Source: Actinoplanes octamycinicus
GTDB taxonomy: Bacteria > Actinomycetota > Actinomycetes > Mycobacteriales > Micromonosporaceae
DNA length: 64,000 nt
Assembly (NCBI RefSeq): GCF_014205225.1
Contig: NZ_JACHNB010000001.1
Location: 1,736,001-1,800,000, forward strand
Reading direction: 5' to 3'
Numbering within the stretch: position 1 is the stretch's first letter; each line of letters opens with the position of its first letter. The notes under the pieces are model-generated. The model had not been told where the DNA came from, ran no database searches, and saw nothing but the letters and a program-made list of their open reading frames with translations. This document shows, piece after piece, positions 47,268 to 57,620 of the stretch. The translations under genes and the position numbers were made by a program.

Positions 47268-47909
47268 TCATAGACCGGCGTCGACAGCTTCGCGGCGGGC
47301 GATCTCTTCGAACGCGGCGATCAGGGACGATGCCTCCTGGGCGCCCTGGACGGCGTACTTCCCGTCGATCACGAAGGTGGGGACGCTGGTGATGTCCAGC
47401 TCGCGAGCTTCGGTGATGTCGGCCTGAACGGCACCGGTGCCGGCCTCAGACTCCAGGTAGGCGAGGGCGGCTGCGGGGTCCAGGCCGATGGAACCGGCCA
47501 CCTCGGCGAGGGCGGGCAGCGAGCCGATGTCCACGCCGTCGGTGAAGTGGGCCCGCTGCAGGGCGTCCAGCATGTCGGCCTGACGGTCCTGCCCGGCCGC
47601 CCAGGCGATCAGGCGGTGGGCGGCGAACGTGTTGGCCGCGATCGCCCGGTCGAAGTCGAGGGTCAGCCCCTCACTGGTGCCGATGCCGGCGACGTGCGCG
47701 AACATCTGCTCGGCTCGCTCCGCTCCGCCGAACTTCTCGGCCATCACCTTCTTGATCGGCAGCGGCTGGGGCACCGGGGAGGCGTCCAGCTGGTATGCCC
47801 GGTAGGTGACCGTGACGTCTCCGCCGAACTCGGCCAGCGCCTTCTCGAGGCGCCGCTTGCCGATGTAGCACCACGGGCAGATGACGTCGGACCAGACTTG
47901 GATATCCAC
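47268..47909 (-). CDS. frnE: DsbA-family oxidoreductase, FrnE-like
   Basis: A 213-residue thioredoxin-fold protein with the active-site CPWC (Cys11, Cys14) at the N-terminus (VWSDVICPWCYIGKRRLE), a helical insertion, and the cis-Pro motif TSVPTFVIDGKYAVQGAQ near the C-terminus. It has no signal peptide, so it should act in the cytoplasm. GTG 47909 follows GGAGA. It may isomerise disulfides or be a 2-hydroxychromene-type relative; the CPWC motif favours FrnE. Confidence 0.9.
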   Translation of the reverse strand: MDIQVWSDVICPWCYIGKRRLEKALAEFGGDVTVTYRAYQLDASPVPQPLPIKKVMAEKFGGAERAEQMFAHVAGIGTSEGLTLDFDRAIAANTFAAHRLIAWAAGQDRQADMLDALQRAHFTDGVDIGSLPALAEVAGSIGLDPAAALAYLESEAGTGAVQADITEARELDITSVPTFVIDGKYAVQGAQEASSLIAAFEEIARREAVDAGL

Positions 47910-48082
47910 GGTTCTCCGTTCAGGGGGGGCGGTTCGTGAACTCGGGTAGGGGCCGGGTTCGGGGGAAATGCGAGGGTCGGCCAGTTCGGGTGTGTCGAAG
48001 GCGGCTGCCCGCTCGGGATGGTCGTGCGGTCGGTCTGTCGGAGCCGAACCGCTCGTGGCGCGAACGGCGGGAGCGGGCGGCG

Positions 48083-48511
48083 TCAGTTCAACTGGTCGGC
48101 GATCTGGCGCTTGAGGCGGGCCAGGATCGCGGTGCCGCCACGGACTCGTAGCGGGCTGATTGCCTGTGCCAAGCCCATCCGGGCGTAGAGGTCGTCCGGC
48201 ACGGCCAGGATCTCGGTCGCGGACGCGCCGGCCAGACCCTCGGCCAGGATGCCGGCGAAGGCCCGGGTGGTGGGTGCCTCCGGCGGGCAGTCGAACCAGG
48301 TGGTCACGGTGGCGTCCGGGCGGACCTCGGCCTTGAGGAAGAACGCGGTCTGACACTCCGGCACCTGCTCCATGCCGTCGTGCCCGGCCAGGTCGGCGGG
48401 GAGCGGTGGCACCGCGTCGGAGAACTCCAGCAGCATCTCCAGGACCACCTCGCGGGGCGCGGAGGCGAAGTCCTCGACGATCTCGGCCAGCTTCGGCGGC
48501 ATGTCGGTCAC
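48083..48511 (-). CDS. sufE: SufE-family Fe-S cluster assembly protein
   Basis: A 142-residue protein of the SufE fold with the sulfur-accepting Cys in QVPECQTAFFL and the PTTRAFAGIL helix. It accepts persulfide from a cysteine desulfurase or sulfurtransferase. GTG 48511 begins VTDMPPKLAEIVEDF; ATG 48502 is an alternative, and ribosome sites are weak. In mycobacteria sufE neighbours a thiosulfate sulfurtransferase; here that enzyme gene is 3.6 kb to the right. Confidence 0.88.
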   Translation of the reverse strand: MTDMPPKLAEIVEDFASAPREVVLEMLLEFSDAVPPLPADLAGHDGMEQVPECQTAFFLKAEVRPDATVTTWFDCPPEAPTTRAFAGILAEGLAGASATEILAVPDDLYARMGLAQAISPLRVRGGTAILARLKRQIADQLN

Positions 48512-49002
48512 GAAGACCAACTTAGCGCCGTTCTCCGACCGCCCGGCTCCGCGCCCAGCAGAGCAGGCCGTGGCGCGGCCATCGGCTCACGCGGCCGCGG
48601 CCCCGCAAGCGGGAGCCGGGCCGTCCCGGGAGCGGGAGCCGGGCCGTCCCGGGAGCGGGAGCCGGGCCGTCCCGGGAGCGGGAGCCGGGCCGTCCCGGGA
48701 GCGGGAGCCGGGCCGTCCCGGGAGCGGGAGCCGGGCCGTCCCGGGAGCGGGAGCCAGGTCGTCCCGGGAGCGGGAGCCAGGTCGTCCCAGGAGCGGGAGC
48801 CGGGTGGCGCGGGCGCGGGGTCCGGCGGCCGCGCGGGCAGGGGTCAGGCAGCCTCGCGAGCGGGGGGGGGGCGGGCCGTCCCGGGAGCGAAAGCCAGGTG
48901 GCGCGGTCGCGGGTCAGGCAGCCCCGCGAGCGGGAGCCAGGTGACGCGGGCAGGGATCACGGGGCGGTGCGGGCGCGGGCCAGACGGCCTCGCGGACGGG
49001 GG
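48512..49002. repeat. Gene-free interval with 23-bp tandem repeats
   Basis: 491 bp between sufE and the CBS gene. CCGTCCCGGGAGCGGGAGC copies begin at 48621 and 48644 with a 23-bp period, continuing with single-base changes to about 48800 (about eight copies), then decayed copies. No gene. Confidence 0.88.
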
Positions 49003-49392
49003 TCAGGCGGCGGCGGAGGTGGTCACCAGGGCTATGTCGCTGAGGCTCAGGAGACCCACCGCCTGGCGGTCGGCGTCGCAGACCAAGAGGCGGCGGACGG
49101 CCCGGGAACGCATCGCCTGGACCGCCTCCTCGACGGTGGCGGTCTGCTCGATCATGATCAGCTCGCGGGTGGCGATGTCGCCCAGGGTGGTGGTGGCCGG
49201 CGGGCGGCCCTCAGCGATCGCCCGCACCACGATGTCCCGGTCGGTGACGATGCCGGCCATCGTCGGGCCGTGCGTCACCACCACATCGCCGATGCCCTGG
49301 TCGCGCATCGCCTGCGCGGCCTCGTCCAGAGCCGTGTCCTCCGGCAGGTAGACCACCCGCCGGGTCATCGCGTCCGCCACCAGTCTGGCCAT
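49003..49392 (-). CDS. CBS-domain pair protein
   Basis: A 129-residue protein composed of two CBS domains (VADAMTRRVVYLPEDTALDEAAQAM to about 60; DIATRELIMIEQTATVEEAVQAM to the end), a Bateman module that binds adenosyl ligands. No fused effector domain. ATG 49392 follows GGGAGG. Partner unknown. Confidence 0.88.
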   Translation of the reverse strand: MARLVADAMTRRVVYLPEDTALDEAAQAMRDQGIGDVVVTHGPTMAGIVTDRDIVVRAIAEGRPPATTTLGDIATRELIMIEQTATVEEAVQAMRSRAVRRLLVCDADRQAVGLLSLSDIALVTTSAAA

Positions 49393-49432
49393 ACCGCCGC
49401 CTCCCGCCGCTGAGGGTCTCAAGCTGATGTCC

Positions 49433-51166
49433 CTATCCCAGTTTTCCCGCGATCGCCCCGGCAACGTCCACAAGGGGCACGTCGTTTCGCTCGCCGGTGC
49501 GGCGATCCCGGACCTCGGCACAGCCCTCGGCCAGCCGCCGCCCGATCACCACGGTCCGCGGGATCCCGATCAGCTCGGCGTCGGTGAATTTCACCCCGGC
49601 CGACACGCTCGGCCGGTCGTCGACCAGGACCCGGAACCCGGCCCGGGCCAGCGTGCCGCCCAGGGTCAGCGCCGCCTCCACCTGACCGTCCCGTCCGGCG
49701 GCGACGATGTGCACGTCGGCCGGTGCGACCGCGGCCGGCCAGCACAGCCCCCGCTCGTCGTGGTGCTGCTCAGCGATCGCGGCGACCGCCCGGGACACCC
49801 CGATGCCGTAACACCCCATGGTCGGCCGGACCGGCTTGCCGTCGGCGCCCAGCACGTCCACCCGGAAGGCGTCGGTGTACCGCCGGCCGAGCTGGAAGAT
49901 GTGCCCGATCTCGATGCCGCGCCGGAGGGTCAGCGTGCCGCCGGCGCAGGCCGGGCAGGGGTCGCCGGCCCGCACCTCGGCCGCCTCGATCGTGCCGTCC
50001 GGGGTGAAGTCGCGGCCGGCCACCACGTCGGTGGCGTGCTTGCCGGCCTGGTTCGCCCCGGTCAGCCAGGCGGTGCCGGCCGCGACCCGGGGATCGGCCA
50101 GGTAGCGCAGCTCGAGGCCCTGCGGACCGAGGTAGCCCTTCACCAGGTCGGGGCGGGATGCGAAGTCGTCGAAGAGGGTGGCGGTGGCCGGGGCCAGCAC
50201 GGCGTTCAGCCGTTTCAGGTCGACCTCGCGGTCGCCGGGCAGGCCGATCGCCACCACCTCGTCCGCGCCGCCCGGGTGGTGCACGGTGACCACCACGTTC
50301 TTCAGGGTGTCGGCGGCGGTCCAGTCGGCCCGGCCGCCGAGCTGTCGCTCGTTGGCCAGGGCGACCAGCGCGGCGATGGTCGGGGTGTCCGGGGTGTCGT
50401 GCACGGCGAGCGGGGGCGCGGTGGCCTCCCGGGCGGGCGGCGCCGGGGTCACCACGGCCTCGGTGTTGGCCGCGTAGTCACAGGTGGTGCAGCCGACGAA
50501 GGTGTCCTCGCCGACCTCGGCGGTGGCCAGGAACTCCTCGGACGCGGAGCCGCCCATCGCGCCGGAGACGGCCGAGACGACCGTGTGATTCAGGCCGAGG
50601 CGCTCGAAGACGCGTTGATAGGTGGCGCGCATCACGCCGTACGAAAAGCGCAGTCCCTCGTCGTCCAGGTCGAAGGAGTAAGCGTCCTTCATCAGGAACT
50701 CGCGGCCGCGCAGCAGGCCGCCGCGCGGCCGGGCCTCGTCGCGGAACTTGGTCTGCACCTGGAAGAGCAGCACCGGGAAGTCGCGATAGGAGCTGGTCAG
50801 GTCCTGCACGAGCAGGGTGAACATCTCCTCGTGGGTGGGGGCCAGCAGGTACTCGGCGTCCCGGCGGTCGCGCAGGGTGAAGATGTCCTCGCCGTACTCC
50901 GTCCAGCGGCCGCTGACCTGATAGGGCTCGCGCGGCAGCAGGGCCGGGAAGGAGACCTCCTGGCCCCCGGCGGCGAGCATCTCGTCCCGGACGATCGCGG
51001 TGACCCGGTCCAGCACCAGCTTGCCGAGCGGCAGCCAGGTGTAGCCGCCCGGGGCGGCGCGGCGGACGAATCCGGCGCGCACCAGGAGCCGATGGCTCGG
51101 CACCTCCGCGTCCGCCGGCTCCTCACGCAGGGTCTTGAGCAGCAGGGTGGACATCCGAAGCAGCAT
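49433..51166 (-). CDS. proS: Prolyl-tRNA synthetase
   Basis: A 577-residue class II synthetase of the bacterial type. Motif 2 ([25 protein letters not shown]) and motif 3 ([18 protein letters not shown]) are present, with the editing/INS domain between ([13 protein letters not shown] to [10 protein letters not shown]), and a C-terminal anticodon-binding domain ([18 protein letters not shown]). It opens [28 protein letters not shown] 51166 behind GGGAG; ATG 51154 is possible. It charges tRNA-Pro; the adjacent YbaK-type deacylase gene would clear Cys-tRNA-Pro. Confidence 0.96.
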   Translation of the reverse strand: MLLRMSTLLLKTLREEPADAEVPSHRLLVRAGFVRRAAPGGYTWLPLGKLVLDRVTAIVRDEMLAAGGQEVSFPALLPREPYQVSGRWTEYGEDIFTLRDRRDAEYLLAPTHEEMFTLLVQDLTSSYRDFPVLLFQVQTKFRDEARPRGGLLRGREFLMKDAYSFDLDDEGLRFSYGVMRATYQRVFERLGLNHTVVSAVSGAMGGSASEEFLATAEVGEDTFVGCTTCDYAANTEAVVTPAPPAREATAPPLAVHDTPDTPTIAALVALANERQLGGRADWTAADTLKNVVVTVHHPGGADEVVAIGLPGDREVDLKRLNAVLAPATATLFDDFASRPDLVKGYLGPQGLELRYLADPRVAAGTAWLTGANQAGKHATDVVAGRDFTPDGTIEAAEVRAGDPCPACAGGTLTLRRGIEIGHIFQLGRRYTDAFRVDVLGADGKPVRPTMGCYGIGVSRAVAAIAEQHHDERGLCWPAAVAPADVHIVAAGRDGQVEAALTLGGTLARAGFRVLVDDRPSVSAGVKFTDAELIGIPRTVVIGRRLAEGCAEVRDRRTGERNDVPLVDVAGAIAGKLG

Positions 51167-51301
51167 GGCTCCCGAGCCTAGAGACCGGGTCCGACTAAAT
51201 CACCTGCTTATCTAGGTGTCGCCAGCGTCACGTTCCGTTCGCTCGCTGTCCGGTGGAAAACTGATCCGGCACCAAAGCTGAACAGACGTTAGGGGGCGGG
51301 G

Positions 51302-52072
51302 ATGGCCTGGCGCGGCTTCGTGGCGATGGGTGACAGCTTCACCGAGGGCATGTGCGACGAGTATCCGGATGGGACCTACCGGGGGTGGGCTGACCTGGTC
51401 GCCACCCGCCTCGCGGTCGACTCCGGACCCGACTTCGGTTATGCCAATCTGGCGATCCGCGGCCGGCTGCTGGACCAGGTGATCGCCGAGCAGCTCGACC
51501 CGACCCTGGCGATGCGGCCTGACCTGGTCAGCTTCGCCGCCGGGGGGAACGACATCCTGCGGCCCCGAGTCGACCCGCGCGCGCTGGTGGAGCGGATCGA
51601 CCCGGTGATCGCCCGGATCCGGGCGACCGGAGCCGACGTGATCATGTTCCGGTTCGCCGACGTCGCGGTGCACATCCCCGGCGGGCAGCGGATGATCGGC
51701 GCCCGCGCGGCGGTGCTCAACGACGGGTTCCAGGAGATCGCCGAGCGGCACGGGGCGCACCTGATCGACCTCTTCGCCGACCACGCCTTCCTGCACCGCG
51801 AGATGTGGAGCGACGACCGGCTGCACCTGTCCGCGGCCGGGCACCGGCGGGTCGCCGGGCACGTGCTGACCGCGCTCGGGGTCGGCGTCGAGGAGGACTG
51901 GATGCTGGTCCCGCCGGCGCCGCAGCCCACGCCGTGGCGGCTGGCGCTCAGCGCCGACCTGCGGTGGGCCCGCGAGCACCTGGCGCCCTGGGTGAGCCGG
52001 CATCTGCTCGGCCGCTCGTCCGGCGACCTGATCCAGGCGAAGCGACCGGTGCTGGCCCCGGTCAACGACTAG
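51302..52072 (+). CDS. SGNH/GDSL hydrolase
   Basis: A 256-residue esterase/lipase-fold protein with nucleophile Ser12 in GDSFTEG (block I), Gly/Asn in AGGNDIL (81-86, block III), and Asp172/His175 in DDRLHLS (block V). No signal peptide, so probably cytosolic. ATG 51302 follows TAGGGGGCGGGG. It precedes the sulfurtransferase by 11 bp but a functional link is not evident. Substrate unknown. Confidence 0.9.
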   Translation: MAWRGFVAMGDSFTEGMCDEYPDGTYRGWADLVATRLAVDSGPDFGYANLAIRGRLLDQVIAEQLDPTLAMRPDLVSFAAGGNDILRPRVDPRALVERIDPVIARIRATGADVIMFRFADVAVHIPGGQRMIGARAAVLNDGFQEIAERHGAHLIDLFADHAFLHREMWSDDRLHLSAAGHRRVAGHVLTALGVGVEEDWMLVPPAPQPTPWRLALSADLRWAREHLAPWVSRHLLGRSSGDLIQAKRPVLAPVND

Positions 52073-52083
52073 AGAGGGCTAGC

Positions 52084-52992
52084 GTGACAGGCATGTCCGT
52101 TCCGAACGATCCGGCGCAGGCGCTGCAGGCGTACGCGCACCCCGACAAACTGGTCACCACCGAGTGGCTCGCCGCGCACCTGGACACCCCCGGTCTGGTG
52201 GTCGTCGAGTCGGACGAGGACGTGCTGCTCTACGACACCGGGCACATCCCGGGTGCGGTCAAGGTCGACTGGCACCTGGAGCTGAACGACCAGGTCTCCC
52301 GGGACTACCTCGATCCGGCCGCGTTCGCCGCGATGTGCGCCGCCAAGGGCATCGGCCGTGACGACACGATCGTGTTCTACGGCGACAATTTCAACTGGTG
52401 GGCGGCGTACGCCCTGTGGGTCTTCAGTCTTTTCGGGCATCGCGACGTTCGGCTGCTCGACGGCGGCCGGCAGAAGTGGGTGGCCGAGGGCCGCCCGGTG
52501 ACCCGGGAGAAGACCACCCGCGCCGCCGCGGACTACCCGGTGCCGGTCCGCAACGACGCCGAGATCCGCGCCTTCCGTGACCAGGTGATGGGGCACATCG
52601 CCAGTGGCCGGCCGCTGGTCGACGTGCGCTCCCCGCAGGAGTACACCGGCGAGCTGACCCACATGGAGGCGTACCCGCAGGAGGGCGCGCTGCGCGGCGG
52701 GCACATCCCGGGCGCGGTGAGCAAGCCGTGGAAGTCCGCGGCCAACGACGACGGCACCTTCAAGGCACACGACGACCTGATCAAGATCTACCGGGACGAG
52801 CTGGGCCTGGAGACGGCGGACGACATCATCGCGTACTGCCGGATCGGCGAGCGGTCCAGCCACACCTGGTTCGTGCTGCGCCACCTGCTGGGTTACCCGC
52901 AGGTCCGCAACTACGACGGTTCCTGGACGGAGTGGGGCAACCTGGTCCGCGCCCCGATCGCCAAGGGCGCCGAGCCGGGCGGGCTGAGCTGA
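52084..52992 (+). CDS. Thiosulfate sulfurtransferase (rhodanese)
   Basis: A 302-residue two-domain rhodanese. The N-terminal inactive domain spans about 25-145; the C-terminal domain carries the active Cys252 in CRIGERSS, as in mycobacterial CysA2/SseA-type thiosulfate sulfurtransferases. HIPGA occurs in both halves. GTG 52084 follows GAGAGG; ATG 52093 is an alternative. It transfers sulfane sulfur, possibly to SufE (encoded nearby), an inference. Confidence 0.93.
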   Translation: MTGMSVPNDPAQALQAYAHPDKLVTTEWLAAHLDTPGLVVVESDEDVLLYDTGHIPGAVKVDWHLELNDQVSRDYLDPAAFAAMCAAKGIGRDDTIVFYGDNFNWWAAYALWVFSLFGHRDVRLLDGGRQKWVAEGRPVTREKTTRAAADYPVPVRNDAEIRAFRDQVMGHIASGRPLVDVRSPQEYTGELTHMEAYPQEGALRGGHIPGAVSKPWKSAANDDGTFKAHDDLIKIYRDELGLETADDIIAYCRIGERSSHTWFVLRHLLGYPQVRNYDGSWTEWGNLVRAPIAKGAEPGGLS

Positions 52993-53080
52993 CCTTCCGG
53001 GGGCGGCTCGATGAGCCGCCCCCGGAAAGACGCGGAAAGTAGCCCGGTTTTGTCGGACGGACCCGGTACCGTGCGACGCC

Positions 53081-54820
53081 GTGAGCAACACGTTCCAGGT
53101 CGATCTACGGGGCATCGTCGACCTGCTCAGCCATCACCTCTACGCGAGCCCCCGCGTCTACGTCCGCGAGCTGCTGCAGAACGCGGTCGATGCGATCACC
53201 GCGGTCGGACCGGACCACGCCGGCCGGGTCGAGATCACCACCGGTGCCAGCCTGCGGATCACCGACAACGGCATCGGGCTCACCGAGGCGCAGGTGCACG
53301 AGCTGCTGGCCACCATCGGCCGCAGCTCGAAACGGGACGAGCTGGGCTTCGCCCGGCACGAGTTCCTCGGCCAGTTCGGCATCGGCCTGCTCTCCTGCTT
53401 CCTGGTGGCCGACGAGATCCGGGTGCACACCCGGCGCGCGGGCGAGACCCCGGTGCTCTGGACCGGTTACTCCGACGGGCGGTATGAGGTCCGGGCCGGC
53501 GACGAGCGGGAGCCCGGCACCACGGTCACCCTGTTGCCGCGCCGCGGCGCCGAGCACTATCTGACCGGCACGACCGTCACCGAGCTGGCCGAGCTCTACG
53601 GATCGCTGCTGCCGGTCGAGGTGCGGGTCGACGGGCGGCGGGTCACGGCGGGCACGGTGCCGTGGGCGCTGCCCGGTGCCGAGCGGATGGCGTACGCGGA
53701 GAAGGTCCTGGGTTTCCGCCCTTTCGACGTGATCGAGCTGAACGTGCCCGGCGCCGGTCTGTCCGGCGCGGCCTTCGTGCTGCCCACCCCGGTCAACCCG
53801 GCCAACCGCGGCGGCCACCGGGTCTATCTGAAGCGGATGCTGCTCTCCGAGAGCGTCGAGGGCCTGCTGCCGGACTGGGCGTTCTTCGCCCGCTGCGTGG
53901 TGGACAGCACCGAGCTGCGGCCGACCGCCAGCCGTGAGGCGCTCTACGACGACGGCATGCTGGCCGAGACCCGCGAGGCGATCGCCGACCAGCTGCGCGG
54001 CTGGCTGGTCCGGCTCGCCGCGACCGATCCGCGGCGGCTGGCCCAGTTCCTGCAGATCCATCACCTCGGGGTGAAGGCGCTGGCTCTGCACGACGACGAG
54101 ATGCTGCGCCTGGTCGAGCAGTGGTATCCGATGCAGACCACCATGGGCGAGCTGACCCTGGCCGAGTTCCGGGCCCGCTTCGGCCTGCTTCGGTACGCCG
54201 GGACCGCCGACGAGTTCCGCCAGCTCGCCGCGGTCGCCGCCGCGCAGGACGTGGGCCTGATCAACGGGGGTTACGTCTACGACGCCGACCTGATCGAGCG
54301 CCTGGCCACGGTCGACCCGGAGATCCGCGCCGAGCGGCTCGACCCGACCGACCTGACCACCCGGTTCACCGCCGTCGACCCGGAGGCGGAGCTGCGGCTG
54401 CGCCCGTTCCTCGCGGCCGCCCAGCGCCGCCTGGACAAGCTCGGCTGCGAGGTGGTGGTCCGTGCCTTCGACCCGGTCACCCTGCCGGCGCTCTACCTGG
54501 TCAGCCGCTCCGCCGCCTTCCAGGAGGAGTTCACCGCGAGCCGCGACCAGGCCGACGACCTGTGGGGCGGGGTGCTCGACGCGCTCGCCCAGACGGTGCC
54601 GAACGACCGTCCCCAGCTGGTGCTCAACCACCGCAACCCGCTGATCCGCCGGGTTGCCGCGCTCGGTGACGCCGAGCTGGCCGCCCTGGCCGTCGAGTCG
54701 CTCTACGGGCAGGCCCTGCTGCTCGGTCACCACCCGATCCGGCCGGCTGACGCCGCGCTGCTGACCACGTCGTTCCTGGGCCTGCTGGACCGGGCCGTCC
54801 CCGAGGAGGAGACCCGATGA
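53081..54820 (+). CDS. HSP90-family (HtpG-like) ATPase
   Basis: A 579-residue GHKL chaperone-type ATPase. The Bergerat ATP pocket has ELLQNAVDA (Asn34, Asp37), TDNGIGL (61-67) and GQFGIGLLS (97-105). The middle domain follows, and LVLNHRNPLIRRVAALGD begins the C-terminal dimerisation region. It is shorter than HtpG (about 620). It ends PEEETR, not the MEEVD of eukaryotic Hsp90. The stop overlaps the next gene's ATG (ATGA), so it is translationally coupled to a TPR protein. Client and function unknown. Confidence 0.88.
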   Translation: MSNTFQVDLRGIVDLLSHHLYASPRVYVRELLQNAVDAITAVGPDHAGRVEITTGASLRITDNGIGLTEAQVHELLATIGRSSKRDELGFARHEFLGQFGIGLLSCFLVADEIRVHTRRAGETPVLWTGYSDGRYEVRAGDEREPGTTVTLLPRRGAEHYLTGTTVTELAELYGSLLPVEVRVDGRRVTAGTVPWALPGAERMAYAEKVLGFRPFDVIELNVPGAGLSGAAFVLPTPVNPANRGGHRVYLKRMLLSESVEGLLPDWAFFARCVVDSTELRPTASREALYDDGMLAETREAIADQLRGWLVRLAATDPRRLAQFLQIHHLGVKALALHDDEMLRLVEQWYPMQTTMGELTLAEFRARFGLLRYAGTADEFRQLAAVAAAQDVGLINGGYVYDADLIERLATVDPEIRAERLDPTDLTTRFTAVDPEAELRLRPFLAAAQRRLDKLGCEVVVRAFDPVTLPALYLVSRSAAFQEEFTASRDQADDLWGGVLDALAQTVPNDRPQLVLNHRNPLIRRVAALGDAELAALAVESLYGQALLLGHHPIRPADAALLTTSFLGLLDRAVPEEETR

Positions 54821-57588
54821 AAACGGCCGAGGAGCTCTGGGGCGTCCTGGACGAGGCCCACCACCTGCCGTACGGCGCGGCCCAGATCGCGCTGGTGGAG
54901 CAGGTGCTGCGGCACGCCGACGGGGCCTGTGACCCGGCGCTGGCGTTCTACAGCCGGCTGTTCGCGACCACGGCGTACATCTACGGCGGTGAGTCGGTGA
55001 AGGCGTTCGCCACCTTCTCCTGGTGCGTCAGCGACTTCGACCGCAACCCGCAGCCGTACCACGAGCGCTGGACGCACAACCTGCTCTGGCTGTTCAAGAC
55101 CATGGTCAGCGCGCTCACCAAGTTCCCGGAGATCCCGCTGGCCCGGACCCACGCGGTGCTCGACGACATGGAGCGGCGGTACCGCGAGGGTGGCCACGGG
55201 ATGCAGCCGGTGTACAAGCACCGGCACCTGGTCGCCCGGCACCTCGGCGCGACCATCGAGGCGGACGAGTGGTTCGAGAAGTGGCGGGCCGCCCCGCGCA
55301 CCGAGCTCTCCGACTGCGCCGGCTGCGACCCGACCACCCTGGTGGTCCACCTGAACAACCGCGGTCGGTTCGAGGAGGCCGTCGAGCTGGCCGGCCCGGT
55401 GCTGGCCGGTGACCTGTCCTGCACCGAGCAGCCGCAGACCATCCTCAGCGAGCTGATGGTGTCCTACCTGATGGCCGGCCGTCCGGCCGAGGCGGCCGAC
55501 GCGCACCGCCGGTCCTACCTGGTCGAGCGCGGCAACCTGGCCGACCTGGAGGGCATCGGCGACCACATCCTGTTCTGCGCGCGCACCGGCAACGAGGCGC
55601 GCGGCCTGGAGATCCTGCAGCGGCACCTGGACTGGCTGGACCGTGCCCCGTCGCCGGCCGCCGGGATGAACTTCGCGGCCTCCTGCGTGGCGCTGCTGCG
55701 CCGGCTCGTCGCGGTCGGCCACGGCGGGACGCCGATCCGTCGCGCCGGCCGCCCGGACGTCACCGCCGCCGCGCTCGCCGACGAGCTGACCGGGTACGCG
55801 ACCGGCCTGGCCGCCCGGTTCGACGCGCGGAACGGCACCGCGCATCAGAGCAAGCTGGTCGCCGAGACGATGGCCGCCGAGCCGTACGGGATCGACCTGC
55901 CCCTGGCCCCGACCGCGCGCCGGGCGGCGCCCGCACCGAAGCCGTCCACCTCGGAGCCGGAGCCGGAGCCGGTGGAGATCCCGGCCGGTCTCACCGAGAC
56001 CGAGTTGCTCGACCTGGCCGAGAGCTACCTCGACGAGGATCGGCACGACCTGCTCGGGGCGGCGCTGGAGGCGTACTCGGCACGGTTTCCGGAGCCCGGC
56101 GACCCGCTGCTGGCGGCCCGGCTCTGGACGTTCCGCGGGGTGGCGCTGCCCGGCGACGACCACGACGGCACGATCGCCGCGTGGGAGCGGGCCGTGGTCG
56201 CGTTCGCCCAGGCCGGCGAGGGTGGCCGGGTGAGCGCCCTGCGTGCCCGGATCGCCATGGAGCGGGCCCGGGTCGAGCGGGGCGACCCGGCCGAGGACGT
56301 CGCCCTGGTCCGGGCCGACGTCGCCTACCAGGAGGAGCACGGCACCGCGCGGGACCGGGCGAACGCCTGGCTGCGGCTGTCCACGATGTACTTCCTGGCG
56401 GACAGCCTGGACGAGGCGAACGAGGCCGGCGATCGGGCCGACCGGTACGCCGCCGAGTGGGGCCAGCCGCGCCGGGTGGCGTATCACGCGCTGATGCGGG
56501 CGCGGAACCGCGGCGCCGCGCACCGGCACGATGAGGCGCGCGAGGCGGCCCGGGAGGCCTGGGAGTTCTACCGGGTGCACGGCCCGGCCGGGATCAGCGC
56601 CGAGGCGGCCACCGTCTTCGGGCAGCTGGCCGAGGAGCCGGCCGAGGTGCTCGCCGCGATGACCGAGTCGCTGGCCACCGGGGTGCCGGGCGCCGAGATG
56701 GTCGGGCACGCGCTGCGCGGCCGGGCGCTGATGGCCCTGGACCGGGCCGGCGAGGCGATCGACGACTTCGTCGAGGCGGTCGCGATCTGCGCCGAGCAGG
56801 ACCTGGAGCAGCCGGGGACCTTCGCCCGGCAGGACCTGGCCCAGGCGTACCTGCAGGCCGGCCGGCTGCCGGAGGCCGCCGAGGTGGCCGAGGAGGCGGT
56901 CCGCGGGTTCGAGAAACTCGGCTTCGCCGAGCCGCTCAACGACACCAAGTTCATGCTGGCCGGCATCTACCGTGATCTTGACGACAGCGGCCGGGCGCTC
57001 GAGCTGTACCGCGAGCTGATCGAGGTGCTGACCGACAACCCGCAGGGCCGCGGCCAGGTCGGCGAGGACGCCGGTCAGCTGCTGTACAAAGTGGACCGGG
57101 ACGCCGAGGCGGCGCTGACCTTCCAGGCCGCGGCCGAGGCGCTGCGCGAGGCCGGCGACCTGGTCGGTGAGCTGCGCGTGCTGCGGCGGCGGCTGATGGC
57201 GCTGAACTACGCCGACCAGGTGGACGAGGCCGAGCGGCTGATCCCGGAAGTCGCCCGGAAATATGCCGAACTTCCCGCCGAACTGGCCGAAGAACCAGGT
57301 GTGCAGTGGGGTCGCGGCGTGTTCGCCTTCGAGGTGGGCAACCTGCTGATGCGCCGGGGCCGCTGGGCCGAGGCGCTGCCGCACCTGGACGGCGCCCCGG
57401 AGCGGCTGCGGGCGATCGGCGCCGACCAGGACGCCGATCGGGTGACGAACATGCGCGCCGAGGCGCTGCTGCGGTCCGGCCGTCCGGCCGAGGCGCTGGC
57501 GCTGCTCGACTCGTTGTCCCCGGAGGCGCGGCATCCGGACGTGTACGCCGACACCCGCGAGGCCGTCGATCGGCTGAACGACCGTTAA
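54817..57588 (+). CDS. Large TPR-repeat protein coupled to the HSP90-like gene
   Basis: A 923-residue soluble protein made of helical repeats with TPR-like A-x-x-L-x-x-A spacing throughout (for example LDLAESYLDEDRHDLLGAAL, AHVLADEAVRGFEKLGF-type blocks). About residues 370-395 is a Pro/Glu-rich linker dividing a degenerate N-terminal half from a cleaner C-terminal half. A CxxC (CAGC) is at about 167. No enzymatic motif, signal peptide or membrane helix is visible. Translational coupling with an HSP90-like ATPase suggests a scaffold or co-chaperone, an inference. The product length and repeat content fit no named family that I know. Confidence 0.85.
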   Translation: MKTAEELWGVLDEAHHLPYGAAQIALVEQVLRHADGACDPALAFYSRLFATTAYIYGGESVKAFATFSWCVSDFDRNPQPYHERWTHNLLWLFKTMVSALTKFPEIPLARTHAVLDDMERRYREGGHGMQPVYKHRHLVARHLGATIEADEWFEKWRAAPRTELSDCAGCDPTTLVVHLNNRGRFEEAVELAGPVLAGDLSCTEQPQTILSELMVSYLMAGRPAEAADAHRRSYLVERGNLADLEGIGDHILFCARTGNEARGLEILQRHLDWLDRAPSPAAGMNFAASCVALLRRLVAVGHGGTPIRRAGRPDVTAAALADELTGYATGLAARFDARNGTAHQSKLVAETMAAEPYGIDLPLAPTARRAAPAPKPSTSEPEPEPVEIPAGLTETELLDLAESYLDEDRHDLLGAALEAYSARFPEPGDPLLAARLWTFRGVALPGDDHDGTIAAWERAVVAFAQAGEGGRVSALRARIAMERARVERGDPAEDVALVRADVAYQEEHGTARDRANAWLRLSTMYFLADSLDEANEAGDRADRYAAEWGQPRRVAYHALMRARNRGAAHRHDEAREAAREAWEFYRVHGPAGISAEAATVFGQLAEEPAEVLAAMTESLATGVPGAEMVGHALRGRALMALDRAGEAIDDFVEAVAICAEQDLEQPGTFARQDLAQAYLQAGRLPEAAEVAEEAVRGFEKLGFAEPLNDTKFMLAGIYRDLDDSGRALELYRELIEVLTDNPQGRGQVGEDAGQLLYKVDRDAEAALTFQAAAEALREAGDLVGELRVLRRRLMALNYADQVDEAERLIPEVARKYAELPAELAEEPGVQWGRGVFAFEVGNLLMRRGRWAEALPHLDGAPERLRAIGADQDADRVTNMRAEALLRSGRPAEALALLDSLSPEARHPDVYADTREAVDRLNDR
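57577..57588. promoter_or_regulatory. Operator-like palindrome before tetR
   Basis: AACGACCGTTAA, differing by one base from the AACGATCGTTAA palindrome upstream of accD. It overlaps the TPR stop codon and lies 32 bp before the tetR start. Confidence 0.6.
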
Positions 57589-57620
57589 GTAGAGTCTTGA
57601 CGACGCGTTAAGGTAGCGAG

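Noticed and set aside
48609..48800. CRISPR array
   Set aside because: 23-bp units are directly abutting with no unique spacers and no cas genes nearby.
54727..57534. 935-codon minus-strand open frame across the TPR gene
   Set aside because: Antisense of a Leu/Ala/Glu-rich protein gives open frames; no ribosome site or domain.
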